From Flavobacteriales bacterium (GTDB lineage Bacteria; Bacteroidota; Bacteroidia; Flavobacteriales_F; PHOS-HE28): DNA of 55,377 nucleotides. Numbering within the stretch: position 1 is the stretch's first letter; each line of letters starts with the position of its first letter. The position numbers were made by a program, and so were the translations under genes. Location of the stretch: positions 1-55,377 of the forward strand of contig JAEUSW010000177.1 of assembly GCA_016788285.1 (NCBI GenBank), written 5' to 3'. Shown piece by piece: positions 45,867 to 55,200 of the stretch. Below the pieces are notes generated by a model that worked only from the letters and a program-made list of their open reading frames with translations, had not been told where the DNA came from and ran no database searches.

Positions 45867-47263
45867 GAGGAGAGGGATCGCCAAAGGAGCATCCCCGCAC
45901 GCCCGCTCAGCGCGCGCAGCCGATGACGGAGGGCACGCACGGACGTTCGCCGTCCGGTCCTCGCGGCCTTGTGCCATTCCACCTCGTTCACCACGAAGCG
46001 CACCGCATGGCCGTAGTAGGGCTTTCGATAGGCCCGCGGAAAGTCGAGCTCCCGATCGCTGCCCAGCTCCCAGGGAAGGGGACGTTCCAGGTCGGCCTCC
46101 ACCTGGGCGTGGAGCTCGGTGCCCGCGATGGGATACGCCACGGTGATGGTGAACACGTCCGGAGCGCTTTCCTTCAAGTGCTCCACCGTGCGCAGGATGT
46201 CCGCTTCGCGTTCACCGGGATAGCCGAGCATGATGAAGGTGCCCGTTCCGATGCCTGCGGCCCGCGCGGCCTTGATCATGTCGCGCACGCGTTGCACATC
46301 GACGCGGCGGTCCATGGCGTCGATCACCGCCTGGCTGCCGCTCTCGGCGCCCACCCACACCTGCACGCATCCGCTCCGCTTCAACAGGTCGATCACCGCA
46401 TCGTTCATCCGGTCCGCGCGGGTGATGCACTCATAGTTGATCCGCAGACCACGTTCCTCGAGCCCGTCCGCGAATTCCTGGAGCCAGCGATGGTTCACGG
46501 TGAACACATCGTCCACGAACCAGATCCGGTCCGGGGCATAGCGCTGCTGGATGTCCGCCAGTTCGTCGAGCACCTGCTCGACGGGGCGGCGGCGGTAACT
46601 GAGGCCGTAGACGCCCCGGCTGCACCAGCGGCAGGTGTACGGGCACCCCCGCATGGTGCTGACGTTGATGGCACTGTAGCCGTGCCGACCCCGCCAGGCC
46701 TCAAGGTAGGCGCGCATGTCGATCAGGTCGCGCGCGGGCAACGACAGTCCGGTGAGGTCCTTGAGCTTCTCGCGCTCGGCATTGTGGTGCACGGTGCCCT
46801 GTGCGTCGCGCCACACCGCTCCGTCGATGCCTTCCAGAGCGGTGCGCCCGGCCTCGAACGCGTGGACCAGTTCCGCCATGGTGCGTTCGCCCTCACCCAC
46901 CACGCAGGCGTCCGCACCGTGCCGCAGGAAGCGTTCGGCATGGGCCCGCGTCTCCGGTCCGCCCAGCACGATGGGCAGCGATCGCAGAACAGGGTCCTGG
47001 CGTACGCGCTTCAGGATCCGCACGATGTTCGCCCGGGTCATCAGGTTCACGTAGAGACCCAGGCAGCCGGGACGTTCGGCGCGGAGCTGCTGGAACAGGC
47101 CTTCGAGGGTGCCGAAGGTGCTGTCGTGCACGAGCACCTCATGGCCCGCGTCCCGCAGATGGCCGGCGATGTACAGGAGGCCGAGGGGCGGGTAGGGACG
47201 CATCAAGGCGCGCTCCTTCGCGTCCTCATGGAGGAAGTACCCGTGGGCGAGGAGCACCTTCAT
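45863..47263 (-). CDS. B12-binding-domain radical SAM protein (second copy)
   Basis: Cobalamin-dependent radical SAM family member of 466 residues. An N-terminal B12-binding-like Rossmann domain (about 1-140; VLGGPETRAHAERFLRHGADACVVGEGE) is followed by a radical SAM barrel with the cluster motif CxxxCxxC at Cys207, Cys211 and Cys214 (RGCPYTCRWC). A C-terminal part ends in a basic segment. The usual DxHxxG B12-ligand motif is absent, as in BchE-like enzymes. Such proteins often catalyse C-methylation or ring chemistry. Overlaps both neighbours by 4 nt. Confidence 0.9.
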   Translation of the reverse strand: MKVLLAHGYFLHEDAKERALMRPYPPLGLLYIAGHLRDAGHEVLVHDSTFGTLEGLFQQLRAERPGCLGLYVNLMTRANIVRILKRVRQDPVLRSLPIVLGGPETRAHAERFLRHGADACVVGEGERTMAELVHAFEAGRTALEGIDGAVWRDAQGTVHHNAEREKLKDLTGLSLPARDLIDMRAYLEAWRGRHGYSAINVSTMRGCPYTCRWCSRGVYGLSYRRRPVEQVLDELADIQQRYAPDRIWFVDDVFTVNHRWLQEFADGLEERGLRINYECITRADRMNDAVIDLLKRSGCVQVWVGAESGSQAVIDAMDRRVDVQRVRDMIKAARAAGIGTGTFIMLGYPGEREADILRTVEHLKESAPDVFTITVAYPIAGTELHAQVEADLERPLPWELGSDRELDFPRAYRKPYYGHAVRFVVNEVEWHKAARTGRRTSVRALRHRLRALSGRAGMLLWRSLSS

Positions 47264-48060
47264 GCGCTGCGGCGGAACTGGATGAGGACGTGGTCGCCCA
47301 GACGTGCCAGGCCGGAGGCCTGTGCAAAGAACCGATCCATGCGGCCCAGCAGGTGAAGCAGGCGTGGCCGATGACGCACGCGGGGGCCAAGGTATCCCGG
47401 AGGCACGAACAGGCCGATGGGGCGCAGGTCCTCCAGGATGAACGACGGACCGAACGCATGCCGGAGGGTGGACGGGGGATGATACCAGGTGGGCACGGTG
47501 CAATCGCCCACCGGTACGTCGACCGCTTCCCGGGTCCATCGCCGAAAGGCCGAGGAAGGCTGAGCACGAAGCAGGTAGTAGATCGTTTCGAGCAGGCAGC
47601 GGTCGGCCATCAGCACCGCCACGAACCGGCCACCGGGACCGAGCACGGAGGCGACGAAGCGACCCACACGGGCGAGGCCGTCGACGTCGATGCAGTTGAG
47701 TCCGCCGAGGTCGGAGAGCACGAGGTCGAAGGGACCTTCGCCGGCGGGCAGCGCCGGCGCCATCAGGTCGAGCGGGGCGGTGCGCACCCGCTGGGCGAGC
47801 CCGGCGCGCTGGACCATGGCCCGGGTGGCGGCGATCATGGCCGGGCTGCGGTCGGTGGCCAGGACGGTATGGCCGGCCTGCGCCATGTGGACGGCATCGG
47901 CACCGGTGCCGCAGTTGAGCTCGAGCACCCGCTGGGGCGGGCCCGCCAGCAAGGGGGCCAGGGCGCGCCACACCTGCTCACGCTGGGCCCGGCCGACCGC
48001 ACTGTCGGTGAAGTCGACATCGTAGGTGGCCGCGGCGGCATCGAACGCGTCCAGGGTCAT
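47260..48060 (-). CDS. Class I SAM-dependent methyltransferase (middle of radical SAM operon)
   Basis: Predicted methyltransferase of 266 residues, with SAM motif I RVLELNCGTGADAVHMA (about 44-60), TVLATDRSPAMI as motif II, and FDLVLSDLGGLNCI as a post-motif. It differs from the other methyltransferase of the operon and is not a recent duplicate. The C-terminal region has Pro- and Trp-rich stretches. Overlaps both neighbouring radical SAM genes by 4 nt (ATGA). Confidence 0.86.
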   Translation of the reverse strand: MTLDAFDAAAATYDVDFTDSAVGRAQREQVWRALAPLLAGPPQRVLELNCGTGADAVHMAQAGHTVLATDRSPAMIAATRAMVQRAGLAQRVRTAPLDLMAPALPAGEGPFDLVLSDLGGLNCIDVDGLARVGRFVASVLGPGGRFVAVLMADRCLLETIYYLLRAQPSSAFRRWTREAVDVPVGDCTVPTWYHPPSTLRHAFGPSFILEDLRPIGLFVPPGYLGPRVRHRPRLLHLLGRMDRFFAQASGLARLGDHVLIQFRRSA

Positions 48061-49496
48061 GCGACGGAGAGGCGGATGCGGTTGGCCAGTACGGCGGGCT
48101 GGTAGTAGAGCAGGGAGAAGCCGCGGCGGAGATCGGTCGGTCCTCCGCGGAGCGCCTGGGCGAGCGCGACCACGGCCTGACGGCGGCGGTAGCGGGCATG
48201 CACGTAGCGGTGGAGCCGCTTGTAGTAGGCCGGTGAGCGGGAGCCGCGGAACATCATCGCCAGGTCGTCGCTGTCGCTCCAGTTCGCCTTGTCGCCGAGC
48301 TCCGACCGCACGCGCTCGAAGAAGGGCGTTCCGGGGAGCGGATAGCTGATGGAAACACCGATGTCATGCGGCATCAGGTCCTCCACCATGCGGATGGTGC
48401 GCTCCACATCGGCGTCGCTCTCGCCGGGATACCCGAACTGCAGGAAGAAGCCGACACGCACGCCCTTGGCCTTCAGCAGCCGGGTGGCCTCGGCGATCTG
48501 CTCCACGCGCGTGCCCTTGTCCATGGCATCCAGGATGTGCTGGCTGCCGCTCTCGGCACCCACCCACACCTCCTCCAGCCCGGAGCGCACCAGCGCATCG
48601 ATGGTGTCGCTCTCCAGCAGCAGGTCCACCCGGCTCTGGATCTTGTACGGGATGCGGACACCGCGTTCCTCCACCAGGTCGGCGAAACGCTGCACCCAGC
48701 CGGGCTTCAGGCCGAAGATGTCGTCGCACATCCACAGGTGGTCCGGGGCCGCCCGGTCCCGCAGCAGTTCCATCTCGAGCACCACATGTTCGGGTGAGCG
48801 GCTGTTGTACCGGTTGCCGTAGATGGGCTTCGCGCACCAGTTGCACTTGAACGGGCAGCCGCGGGTGGTGGCCACGTTCAGGCTGAAACGGCCCTGCGAG
48901 CGCATCCAGATGCGCCGGTAGGGGGTCAGGTCGATGAGGTCCCAGGCGGGCAAGGGGAGCGCATCGAGGTCGCGCATCACGGGGCGCTTGGGTGTGCGTT
49001 GGACCTCCCCATCGGGACCCCGGTGGACCAGGTTGGCCACCGACCGCCATGGCGTGCCGGCGGACCAGTGCTCCACCAGTTCGCGCAGGGCCTCCTCGCT
49101 CTCGCCGAGCACCACGGCATCCGCACCGGCCTTCAGGTAGAGCTCGGGATGGTCGGAGGCATCGGAACTGTTCACCACCACCAGGCAGCCCTGTTGCTTG
49201 CCCAGGGCGATCATGCGGAGGCAGGCCTCGCGCATCACCGTGAGGCACATCTTGGTGAGGTAGTTGAACCCGTCGTCCTGGATCACCAGCACCTTGGGGG
49301 CATGGGCGTGCAGGGCGGAGAGCAGGTCCTGCGGGCCTCGGGCGAGGCCACTGTCGTGCACATGCACGGCATGTCCGGCCTCACGCAGCACGGCCGCGGC
49401 CAGCAGGGTGCCGAGGGGGGGGTAGGGGCGCCCGTCCCGCCACTGCTTGCGGTCGAGGCGATGGAAATAGGCGTTGGTGAGCAGCACCCGGGCCAT
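48057..49496 (-). CDS. B12-binding-domain radical SAM protein (first copy)
   Basis: Member of the cobalamin-dependent radical SAM family, 479 residues. The N-terminal Rossmann-like domain (about 1-150) carries LKAGADAVVLGESE. The radical SAM barrel has Cys214, Cys218 and Cys221 (RGCPFKCNWC), then WMCDDIFGLKPGW and EEVWVGAESGSQHILDAMDKGT (SAM-site features). It shares its layout with the downstream copy, including PYPPLG near residue 25, but they are clearly diverged paralogues. ATG 49496 begins one nucleotide after the TGA of the nucleotidyltransferase gene. Confidence 0.9.
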   Translation of the reverse strand: MARVLLTNAYFHRLDRKQWRDGRPYPPLGTLLAAAVLREAGHAVHVHDSGLARGPQDLLSALHAHAPKVLVIQDDGFNYLTKMCLTVMREACLRMIALGKQQGCLVVVNSSDASDHPELYLKAGADAVVLGESEEALRELVEHWSAGTPWRSVANLVHRGPDGEVQRTPKRPVMRDLDALPLPAWDLIDLTPYRRIWMRSQGRFSLNVATTRGCPFKCNWCAKPIYGNRYNSRSPEHVVLEMELLRDRAAPDHLWMCDDIFGLKPGWVQRFADLVEERGVRIPYKIQSRVDLLLESDTIDALVRSGLEEVWVGAESGSQHILDAMDKGTRVEQIAEATRLLKAKGVRVGFFLQFGYPGESDADVERTIRMVEDLMPHDIGVSISYPLPGTPFFERVRSELGDKANWSDSDDLAMMFRGSRSPAYYKRLHRYVHARYRRRQAVVALAQALRGGPTDLRRGFSLLYYQPAVLANRIRLSVA

Positions 49497-49497
49497 G

Positions 49498-50478
49498 TCA
49501 GCTCAGGGATCGTCCGGTGCGCAGCTCCAGGTCGCGGAGCCGTTCGTGGTAGGCGTCGAGCACACGGCGCTGGAAGTTGCGCGGATGATGCTTGCTCACA
49601 TAGGTGCGCGTGCGCAGGGCCAGGTCGAAGGTGCGGGGGTCCATGTCGTTGAACTTCCAACGCCAATAGCGCCAGGTGAGGGCCATGGACCAGTTGTCGA
49701 GCATCTCCCCGAAGGCGCCACCGAGCGCTCGCTCCCAGAAGACCTTGCGGCCCTGGCCGCCGGCGTCCACCTCCGGGACGTGCGGCACGCGGGCCGCGGG
49801 CAGCAGCTCGAAGGCCCATTGGTTCGCGCGGAAGAAGGCGTCGCGTGTGCCGTTGCCGTGAAGCCCCATCAGGGTGATCACCTCGGTGGCGGTGAAGCGG
49901 TTGCGGTCCTCCACGGCAAGGTGCTCCGTGTCCAGGAAGTAGTTGATGCAGAAGTCGCGACGGCTGTTGAACAGGAAGAGCTTCTTGTAGGCGATGAGCA
50001 GGGTGCGCGCCAGCCAGAGGCGGCCCGGAGCGGTGATGATGAAGAAGTCGATGTCCCCATCGGTCGCCAGGCGGCCCTTGCTGAGGCTTCCACTGACGAA
50101 CACCGCGCGCACGAAGGGGGTGCGGGCGATGCGGCGGGCCATGCGCCGTGCCTTGGGCATGCGGGCCTCGGCGCGCTGCGCATCCTCGTGCCGCGCCCGC
50201 ACGTCGGCCTCGGTGATGCGAAGGCCCCAGTACGCCCCCACGTTCGCGATCACCTGCTGGCGATGCAGCTCGTGCAGCAGGTCCTCCACCTCGGACCGTG
50301 CCGGGCGGCGGGCGCAGGAGAAGGCCAGCACCTCGTCGCTCGTGAGCGGATGGCGGAACACATCGAAGTAGGCCAGGGTGCGCAGCAGGGAGCCCTGTGC
50401 ATCGGCCCGCCGGGCGGGATCGGCGCCATCGGACGGGGCCGCGATGGGATCGGGGGAGGCGGTGAGGATCGTCGGCAC
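49498..50478 (-). CDS. Nucleotidyltransferase-domain protein (first gene of radical SAM operon)
   Basis: Product of 326 residues. An N-terminal winged-helix-like region (about 30-95) is followed by a minimal nucleotidyltransferase core: GSLSKGRLATDGDID has the GS motif (130-131) and the DxD metal pair (Asp142, Asp144). A helical C-terminus includes YWRWKFNDMD. Its biochemical role (for example adenylylating a small molecule or RNA) is unknown. Start is GTG 50478, supported by a TATCTTCG box 20 nt upstream. This promoter is divergent from the GT-C-like gene. Confidence 0.78.
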   Translation of the reverse strand: MPTILTASPDPIAAPSDGADPARRADAQGSLLRTLAYFDVFRHPLTSDEVLAFSCARRPARSEVEDLLHELHRQQVIANVGAYWGLRITEADVRARHEDAQRAEARMPKARRMARRIARTPFVRAVFVSGSLSKGRLATDGDIDFFIITAPGRLWLARTLLIAYKKLFLFNSRRDFCINYFLDTEHLAVEDRNRFTATEVITLMGLHGNGTRDAFFRANQWAFELLPAARVPHVPEVDAGGQGRKVFWERALGGAFGEMLDNWSMALTWRYWRWKFNDMDPRTFDLALRTRTYVSKHHPRNFQRRVLDAYHERLRDLELRTGRSLS

Positions 50479-50498
50479 GTGGGCAGGGCGGGGGTCGT

Positions 50499-50506
50499 CG
50501 AAGATA
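50499..50506 (-). promoter_or_regulatory. -7 box (TATCTTCG) of the radical SAM operon
   Basis: One mismatch to TAnnTTTG on the minus strand, 20 nt before the GTG at 50478. Probably drives all five genes down to 45051, because they overlap and no terminator is visible between them. Confidence 0.55.
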
Positions 50507-50579
50507 GACTACGACCCAAGACAGCGCGCCCGGTGCGAACGTTGCCCGACCGACGGGGAGCGGCGGATGGGGGGGATGC

Positions 50580-50587
50580 TACTTTGG
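50580..50587 (+). promoter_or_regulatory. -7 box (TACTTTGG) of the GT-C-like gene
   Basis: One mismatch to TAnnTTTG, 8 nt before the ATG at 50596. It forms a divergent pair with the radical SAM operon promoter about 75 nt away. Confidence 0.6.
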
Positions 50588-50595
50588 GCGCCGCG

Positions 50596-52017
50596 ATGCG
50601 GGAGCAGGTTCGGGCGTGGGCACCGGCGCTGGTGCTGATCACCATCTGGGCCGCGCTGGCCATCCTCCTCGGCGGGGCCGGGTTCGAGGGGCTGCTCGGG
50701 GCCGATGCGCACGACTACCTGCGGCTCGCGCGTCAGTGGACGGCCTGGGCGCAGGGCGGGCCGCGCCCGGTGATGGTGGAGCACCCGATGGGGTATCCCG
50801 TGCTGGGTGCGTTGCTGGGCGGCGCTTTCGGTGCGGAGCATCCGGCGCTGAGGCTGGTGACGGGCCTGTCCTGGGTGGTGCTGGTGCTCGCCGTGCGGAG
50901 CATCCTTCATCGCCAGGCCGGGCCGGGGCACCGAGCAGGCCGGTACGCGCTGCTGATCGTCGGTGGCGCACCCTTCGTGCTGCGCTACGCCCACACGGTG
51001 ATGAGCGACGTGCCCGCGATGGCGGCGGTGCTGGTCGCCACAGCGGCCACGCTCCGCTGGAACGACGGACGGCGGTGGCCGGACCTTGCGACGGCCGCGG
51101 CGGCGGGCGCCATGGCGGTGGGCCTACGCACGGCCTGCGCCCCGCTGGTGCTGGTCTTGGCGTTGACCTGGCCGTGGGGGCTTCCGTCGGGCCGGCGCGG
51201 GTGGCTGTGGGCGCTGGCCGCCATCGTGGCGTTGGCCGGGGCCCTCCTCATCGCGGCGAACGCCGGCCTGCCGGCCCTGCGCACCCCGTTGCAGGAGTGG
51301 TCCGTGCCGCACATGCTGGCGCGGACGCACACCTCGGACGACGGCGTGCTGCGCTACACCCTGCCCAACGTGCTCTACGTGCTCGGGGTGTTCGTGCATC
51401 CCGGGCTGTTGCCCGCAGGGCTGTTGGTGCTGCCGTTCGTGCGGCGGGTCGATGCGCGCGTGCCGGCGGTGCGGTTGGCGCTCGTGCTTCTGGCGGCGTA
51501 CCTGCTGCTGCTGGCGGGCCTGCCCTTCCAGAACGACCGGGTGCTGGCCCTGGGACAGCCGTTCGCGGCGATCGCGCTGTTCCCGGCCTTCGGCCGTGCG
51601 CTGGCCTGGGTGGAGGAGCGCGGTGCGGCGCGCGTGCCGGTGATGCGGGCCCTTGCGCTCGTGCAGCTGCTGTTGTTCGTGCGGGCGATGGCGCCCTTCG
51701 TGCGGCAGGCGGGCGAGGAGCGGGAACTGGCGCGGATGGTGCGCGCGCTGCGGCCGCAGGTGGTGTACACGCACGGAATGGGCGGCCCGCTGATGGAGCA
51801 GGTGCCCGGGGTGGCCGTGCATGAGCTGTGGTACGGCCGCATCGCGCGGTTCGAGCCCGGTGCGCTGGTGGTGGTGCGCCCCGCCGCCCTGGCCGGGCAA
51901 TGGGCGGGCCTGCCGCCGGCGACCAACTGGGAAGCGGCCATCGCGCAGGGCGCCCGGGTGCTGTGGCACGGGCCGGACGGGTGGGTGGTGGCGCAACTGC
52001 CCCGGGAGCGCCGCTGA
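50596..52017 (+). CDS. Multi-span membrane protein, GT-C glycosyltransferase-like
   Basis: Predicted integral membrane protein of 473 residues with about nine to eleven hydrophobic helices and a soluble C-terminal part (about 395-473). The first luminal loop holds GADAHDYLRLARQW and the second HPMGYPVLGALLGG. These match the acidic-loop and Pro/Tyr patterns of GT-C (dolichyl-phosphate mannosyltransferase/ArnT-like) enzymes that move a sugar from a lipid carrier. Exact substrate unknown; similarity is by pattern only. It is divergent from the radical SAM operon, sharing the intergenic control region, and may belong to the same pathway. Confidence 0.7.
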   Translation: MREQVRAWAPALVLITIWAALAILLGGAGFEGLLGADAHDYLRLARQWTAWAQGGPRPVMVEHPMGYPVLGALLGGAFGAEHPALRLVTGLSWVVLVLAVRSILHRQAGPGHRAGRYALLIVGGAPFVLRYAHTVMSDVPAMAAVLVATAATLRWNDGRRWPDLATAAAAGAMAVGLRTACAPLVLVLALTWPWGLPSGRRGWLWALAAIVALAGALLIAANAGLPALRTPLQEWSVPHMLARTHTSDDGVLRYTLPNVLYVLGVFVHPGLLPAGLLVLPFVRRVDARVPAVRLALVLLAAYLLLLAGLPFQNDRVLALGQPFAAIALFPAFGRALAWVEERGAARVPVMRALALVQLLLFVRAMAPFVRQAGEERELARMVRALRPQVVYTHGMGGPLMEQVPGVAVHELWYGRIARFEPGALVVVRPAALAGQWAGLPPATNWEAAIAQGARVLWHGPDGWVVAQLPRERR

Positions 52018-52236
52018 TGACCCCAAGCTCCGCTATCTTATCCGTCAAGACATTGACGCAAAATACGTCGTGTCCGCCAGGGATGGAAGCGGCGGACCGG
52101 TGAAGCGAAGCGCGAGCGGCGCACGGAGCGAGGAGGCTGCGAGGAACGAGCAGACCCCGGAGCCCGATGCGATGCCGCGTGCCGCAAGCCGGCCCGAGCG
52201 GACAGCCCGCAGGCGGCCACCCGATCGGACATCCCC
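52018..52236. other. Spacer before dnaE, purine- and GCG-rich, repeat-like
   Basis: A 219-nt gap. The first 60 nt contain AT-rich stretches (TATCTTAT at 52034-52041, near GACGCAAAATACGTC). The rest is made of imperfect GCGAGC/GCGAAGC/GGAGCGAGG and CCGCAAGCC-type words. No gene, terminator or convincing -7 box is seen. The word composition looks like an interspersed intergenic element of this genome, which only whole-genome comparison could confirm. Confidence 0.4.
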
Positions 52237-55200
52237 ATGTACCTCAACTGCCACAGCTGGTTCAGCTTCAAGCACGGCGTACTGAAGCCCGATGCGCTCC
52301 TGGAGGAAGCGGCACGGCAGGGCGTGCGCACCTTCGCCCTCACCGACATCCACTGCTCGGCCGGCATCCCCGACCTGGTGCGCGACGCCCCGCGCTACGG
52401 CGTGCGCCCGGTGGCGGGCATCGAGTTCCGGCAGGGCCCGAAGCTGCTCTACATCGGGATCGCGAAGAACAACGCCGGCTTCCAGCAACTGAACGAACTG
52501 CTGAGCCCGCACCTGCTGGATGACGAGGCCCTGCCGGAGCGCCCCCCCGAACTGGCGGATGTGTTCTTCATCCACCCCTTCGCCCACGCGCCGCACCCAC
52601 TGCGGCCGAACGAGCGCGTGGGCATCAGACCCACCGATCTCACGCGGCTGCCCTTCTCGCCGTGGAGGAACAGGATGGACGACCTCGTCGCGCTGATGCC
52701 CGTGACCTTCCGCACGAAGAAGGACCACAACATCCACCGCCTGCTGCGCACGGTGGCGCTCAACACCGTGGTGAGCATGCTGCCGCAGGAGGAGCTCGCC
52801 GGGCCGGACGAGTGCTTCCGCAGTGAGGAGGAGGCGCGCAGGACCTACCGTGACGTCCCGCAGCTGCTCACGAACGCGGAGCGCCTGCTGGAACAATGCC
52901 ACATCGCCTTCGACGGCAGCGACAAGACGCGGGTGGCCTTCACCAACGACCTGCGGGCCGACCGCGAGAAGCTGCACCGCGACACGCGTGAAGGCCTGCG
53001 CTACCGGTATGCGGAGGTGACGCCGAGGATCCTGGCGCGCATGCACCACGAGCTGGACGTGATCGAGCGCATGGGCTTCATCAGCTATTTCCTCATCAAC
53101 CAGGACATCGTCAACCACGCCCGCGGCCGGGGCTTCTTCCACGTGGGGCGCGGCAGCGGTGCCAACAGCCTCGTGGCCTATTGCCTGCGCATCACGGACG
53201 TGGACCCGATGGAGCTCGACCTGTACTTCGAGCGCTTCATCAACCCCGCGCGCAAGAAGCCGCCCGACTTCGACATCGACTTCAGCTGGAAGGACCGCGA
53301 TGAGGTGTACCGCTACGTGTTCGACAAGTACAACACGCCGGACGGCCGTGCGGGCGGGATCCACGCCGCGCAGATCGCCACCTACACCACCTTCCAATGG
53401 CGCGGTGCGATCCGTGAACTGGGCAAGGCGGTGGGCCTTCCGCCGGCGGAGATCGATGCGTTGAGCGAGGGCGACCACGGCTACTACGCCCGCGGCCGGC
53501 CCAGCGCGTATTCGAAGAGCGGCGACCTGGACAAGGTGGCGCGGGCGGTGGTGCGCTATGCGAAGGAGCTGATCGGCATGCCGCACCACCTGGGCATCCA
53601 CGCGGGCGGCATCGTGATCACGGAGAAGCCGGTGACGCACTTCGCCGCGCTGTTCCGTCCGCCGAAGGGTTTTCCGGTGACGCAGATCAGCATGCTGGAG
53701 TGCGAGGACATGGGCCTGCACAAGTTCGATCTGCTGAGCCAGCGCGGGCTGGGGCACATACGCGATGCGGTGGAGCTGGTGAACAAGGCTCAAGTGACAA
53801 GTCACAAGTCGCAAGTCCCCAAGACGAACGCCCTTCAAGCTTGTGACTTGAGCCTTGGGACTTGTGACTTCCGCGAAGCGGTCGACATCCACGACATCGC
53901 GCGCTTCAAGCAGGATCCCGCGATCAAGGAACTGTTGCGCAAGGGCGACACCATCGGCTGCTTCTATGTGGAGAGCCCGGCCATGCGCATGCTGTTGAAG
54001 AAGCTGAAGGTGGACGACTACCTGGGGCTGGTGGCGGCGAGCAGCATCATCCGTCCGGGCGTGGCGGAGAGCGGCATGATGCGCGAGTACCTGCTGCGGC
54101 ACAACGATCCCGAGCGCGTGAAGCAGGCGCCCAAGCGGTTGCTGGAGATCATGCCCGAGACCTACGGCGTGATGGTGTACCAGGAGGATGTGATCAAGGT
54201 GGTGCACCTCTACGGCGGGCTGGACCTGGAGGAGTCCGATCAGGTGCGGCGCGGCATGAACATCCGCTACCGCGACCGGCCCGAGTTCAAGCTGGTGGAG
54301 CGGAAGTTCTTCGACAACTGCACCGCCTTCGGCTATCCGCCCGGCGAGGCCGAGGAGGTGTGGCGGCAGATCCAGAGCTTCGCCAGCTTCAGCTTTGCGA
54401 AGGGCCACAGCGCCAGCTACGCGGTGGAGAGCTACCAGAGCCTCTACCTGAAGGCGCACCACCCGCTGGAGTTCCTGGTGGGCGTGGCCAACAACTTCGG
54501 CGGCTTCTACCGCACGGAGTTCTACCTGCACGAGGCGAAGCGCGCCGGGGCCGCGATCGAGGCGCCGTGCATCAACACGAGCGAGGAGTTGTGTTCGTTG
54601 GTGAATGGTGAATGGCCAACGGCGAATGGGGATTGGCGCCAGTCGCCATTCGCCAACTCCCATTCACGGGCGAAGACGCGCATCTTCCTCGGCCTCGGCA
54701 ACATCAAGAGCTTGGAGAACGGAACCGTGCAGCTCATCCTGCACGAGCGCCGGCGCAACGGCCCCTTCACGGACCTGCAGGACCTGCTGAAGCGCGTGCC
54801 CCTGGCCGTGGAACAGGCGCGCATCCTCATCCGTGCCGGCGCGCTCCGCTTCACCGGCAAGAGCAAGCCGCAACTGCTGTGGGACCTGACACTGCTGCAC
54901 AGACCCGCGAGCGTCACCGCCGATGGCGACCTCTTCACCACGCGCGTGGAGGAACCGCGGCTGCCCGACCTGGAGCACTACCCCTTGGCCGACGCCTACG
55001 ATGAGCTGGAACTGCTCGGGTTCCCGCTGTGCGATCCGTTCACGCTGGTCGAGGAGCAGTGCCCGCGCACGGAGCGGACGCGCGACAGTGCCGGCACGCA
55101 AGGCCAGCGCACGACAGTGCCCGCGCACCGGCCAGCACGCGACAGTGCCCACGCGCAAACGCCCGGTGCGGCAGCACTGTCCACTGCGCGCGAAGGAATG

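Noticed and set aside
49474..50595. Upstream extension of the GT-C-like protein (847 residues)
   Set aside because: It overlaps the nucleotidyltransferase gene on the other strand and crosses the divergent promoter region; ATG 50596 begins the hydrophobic part.
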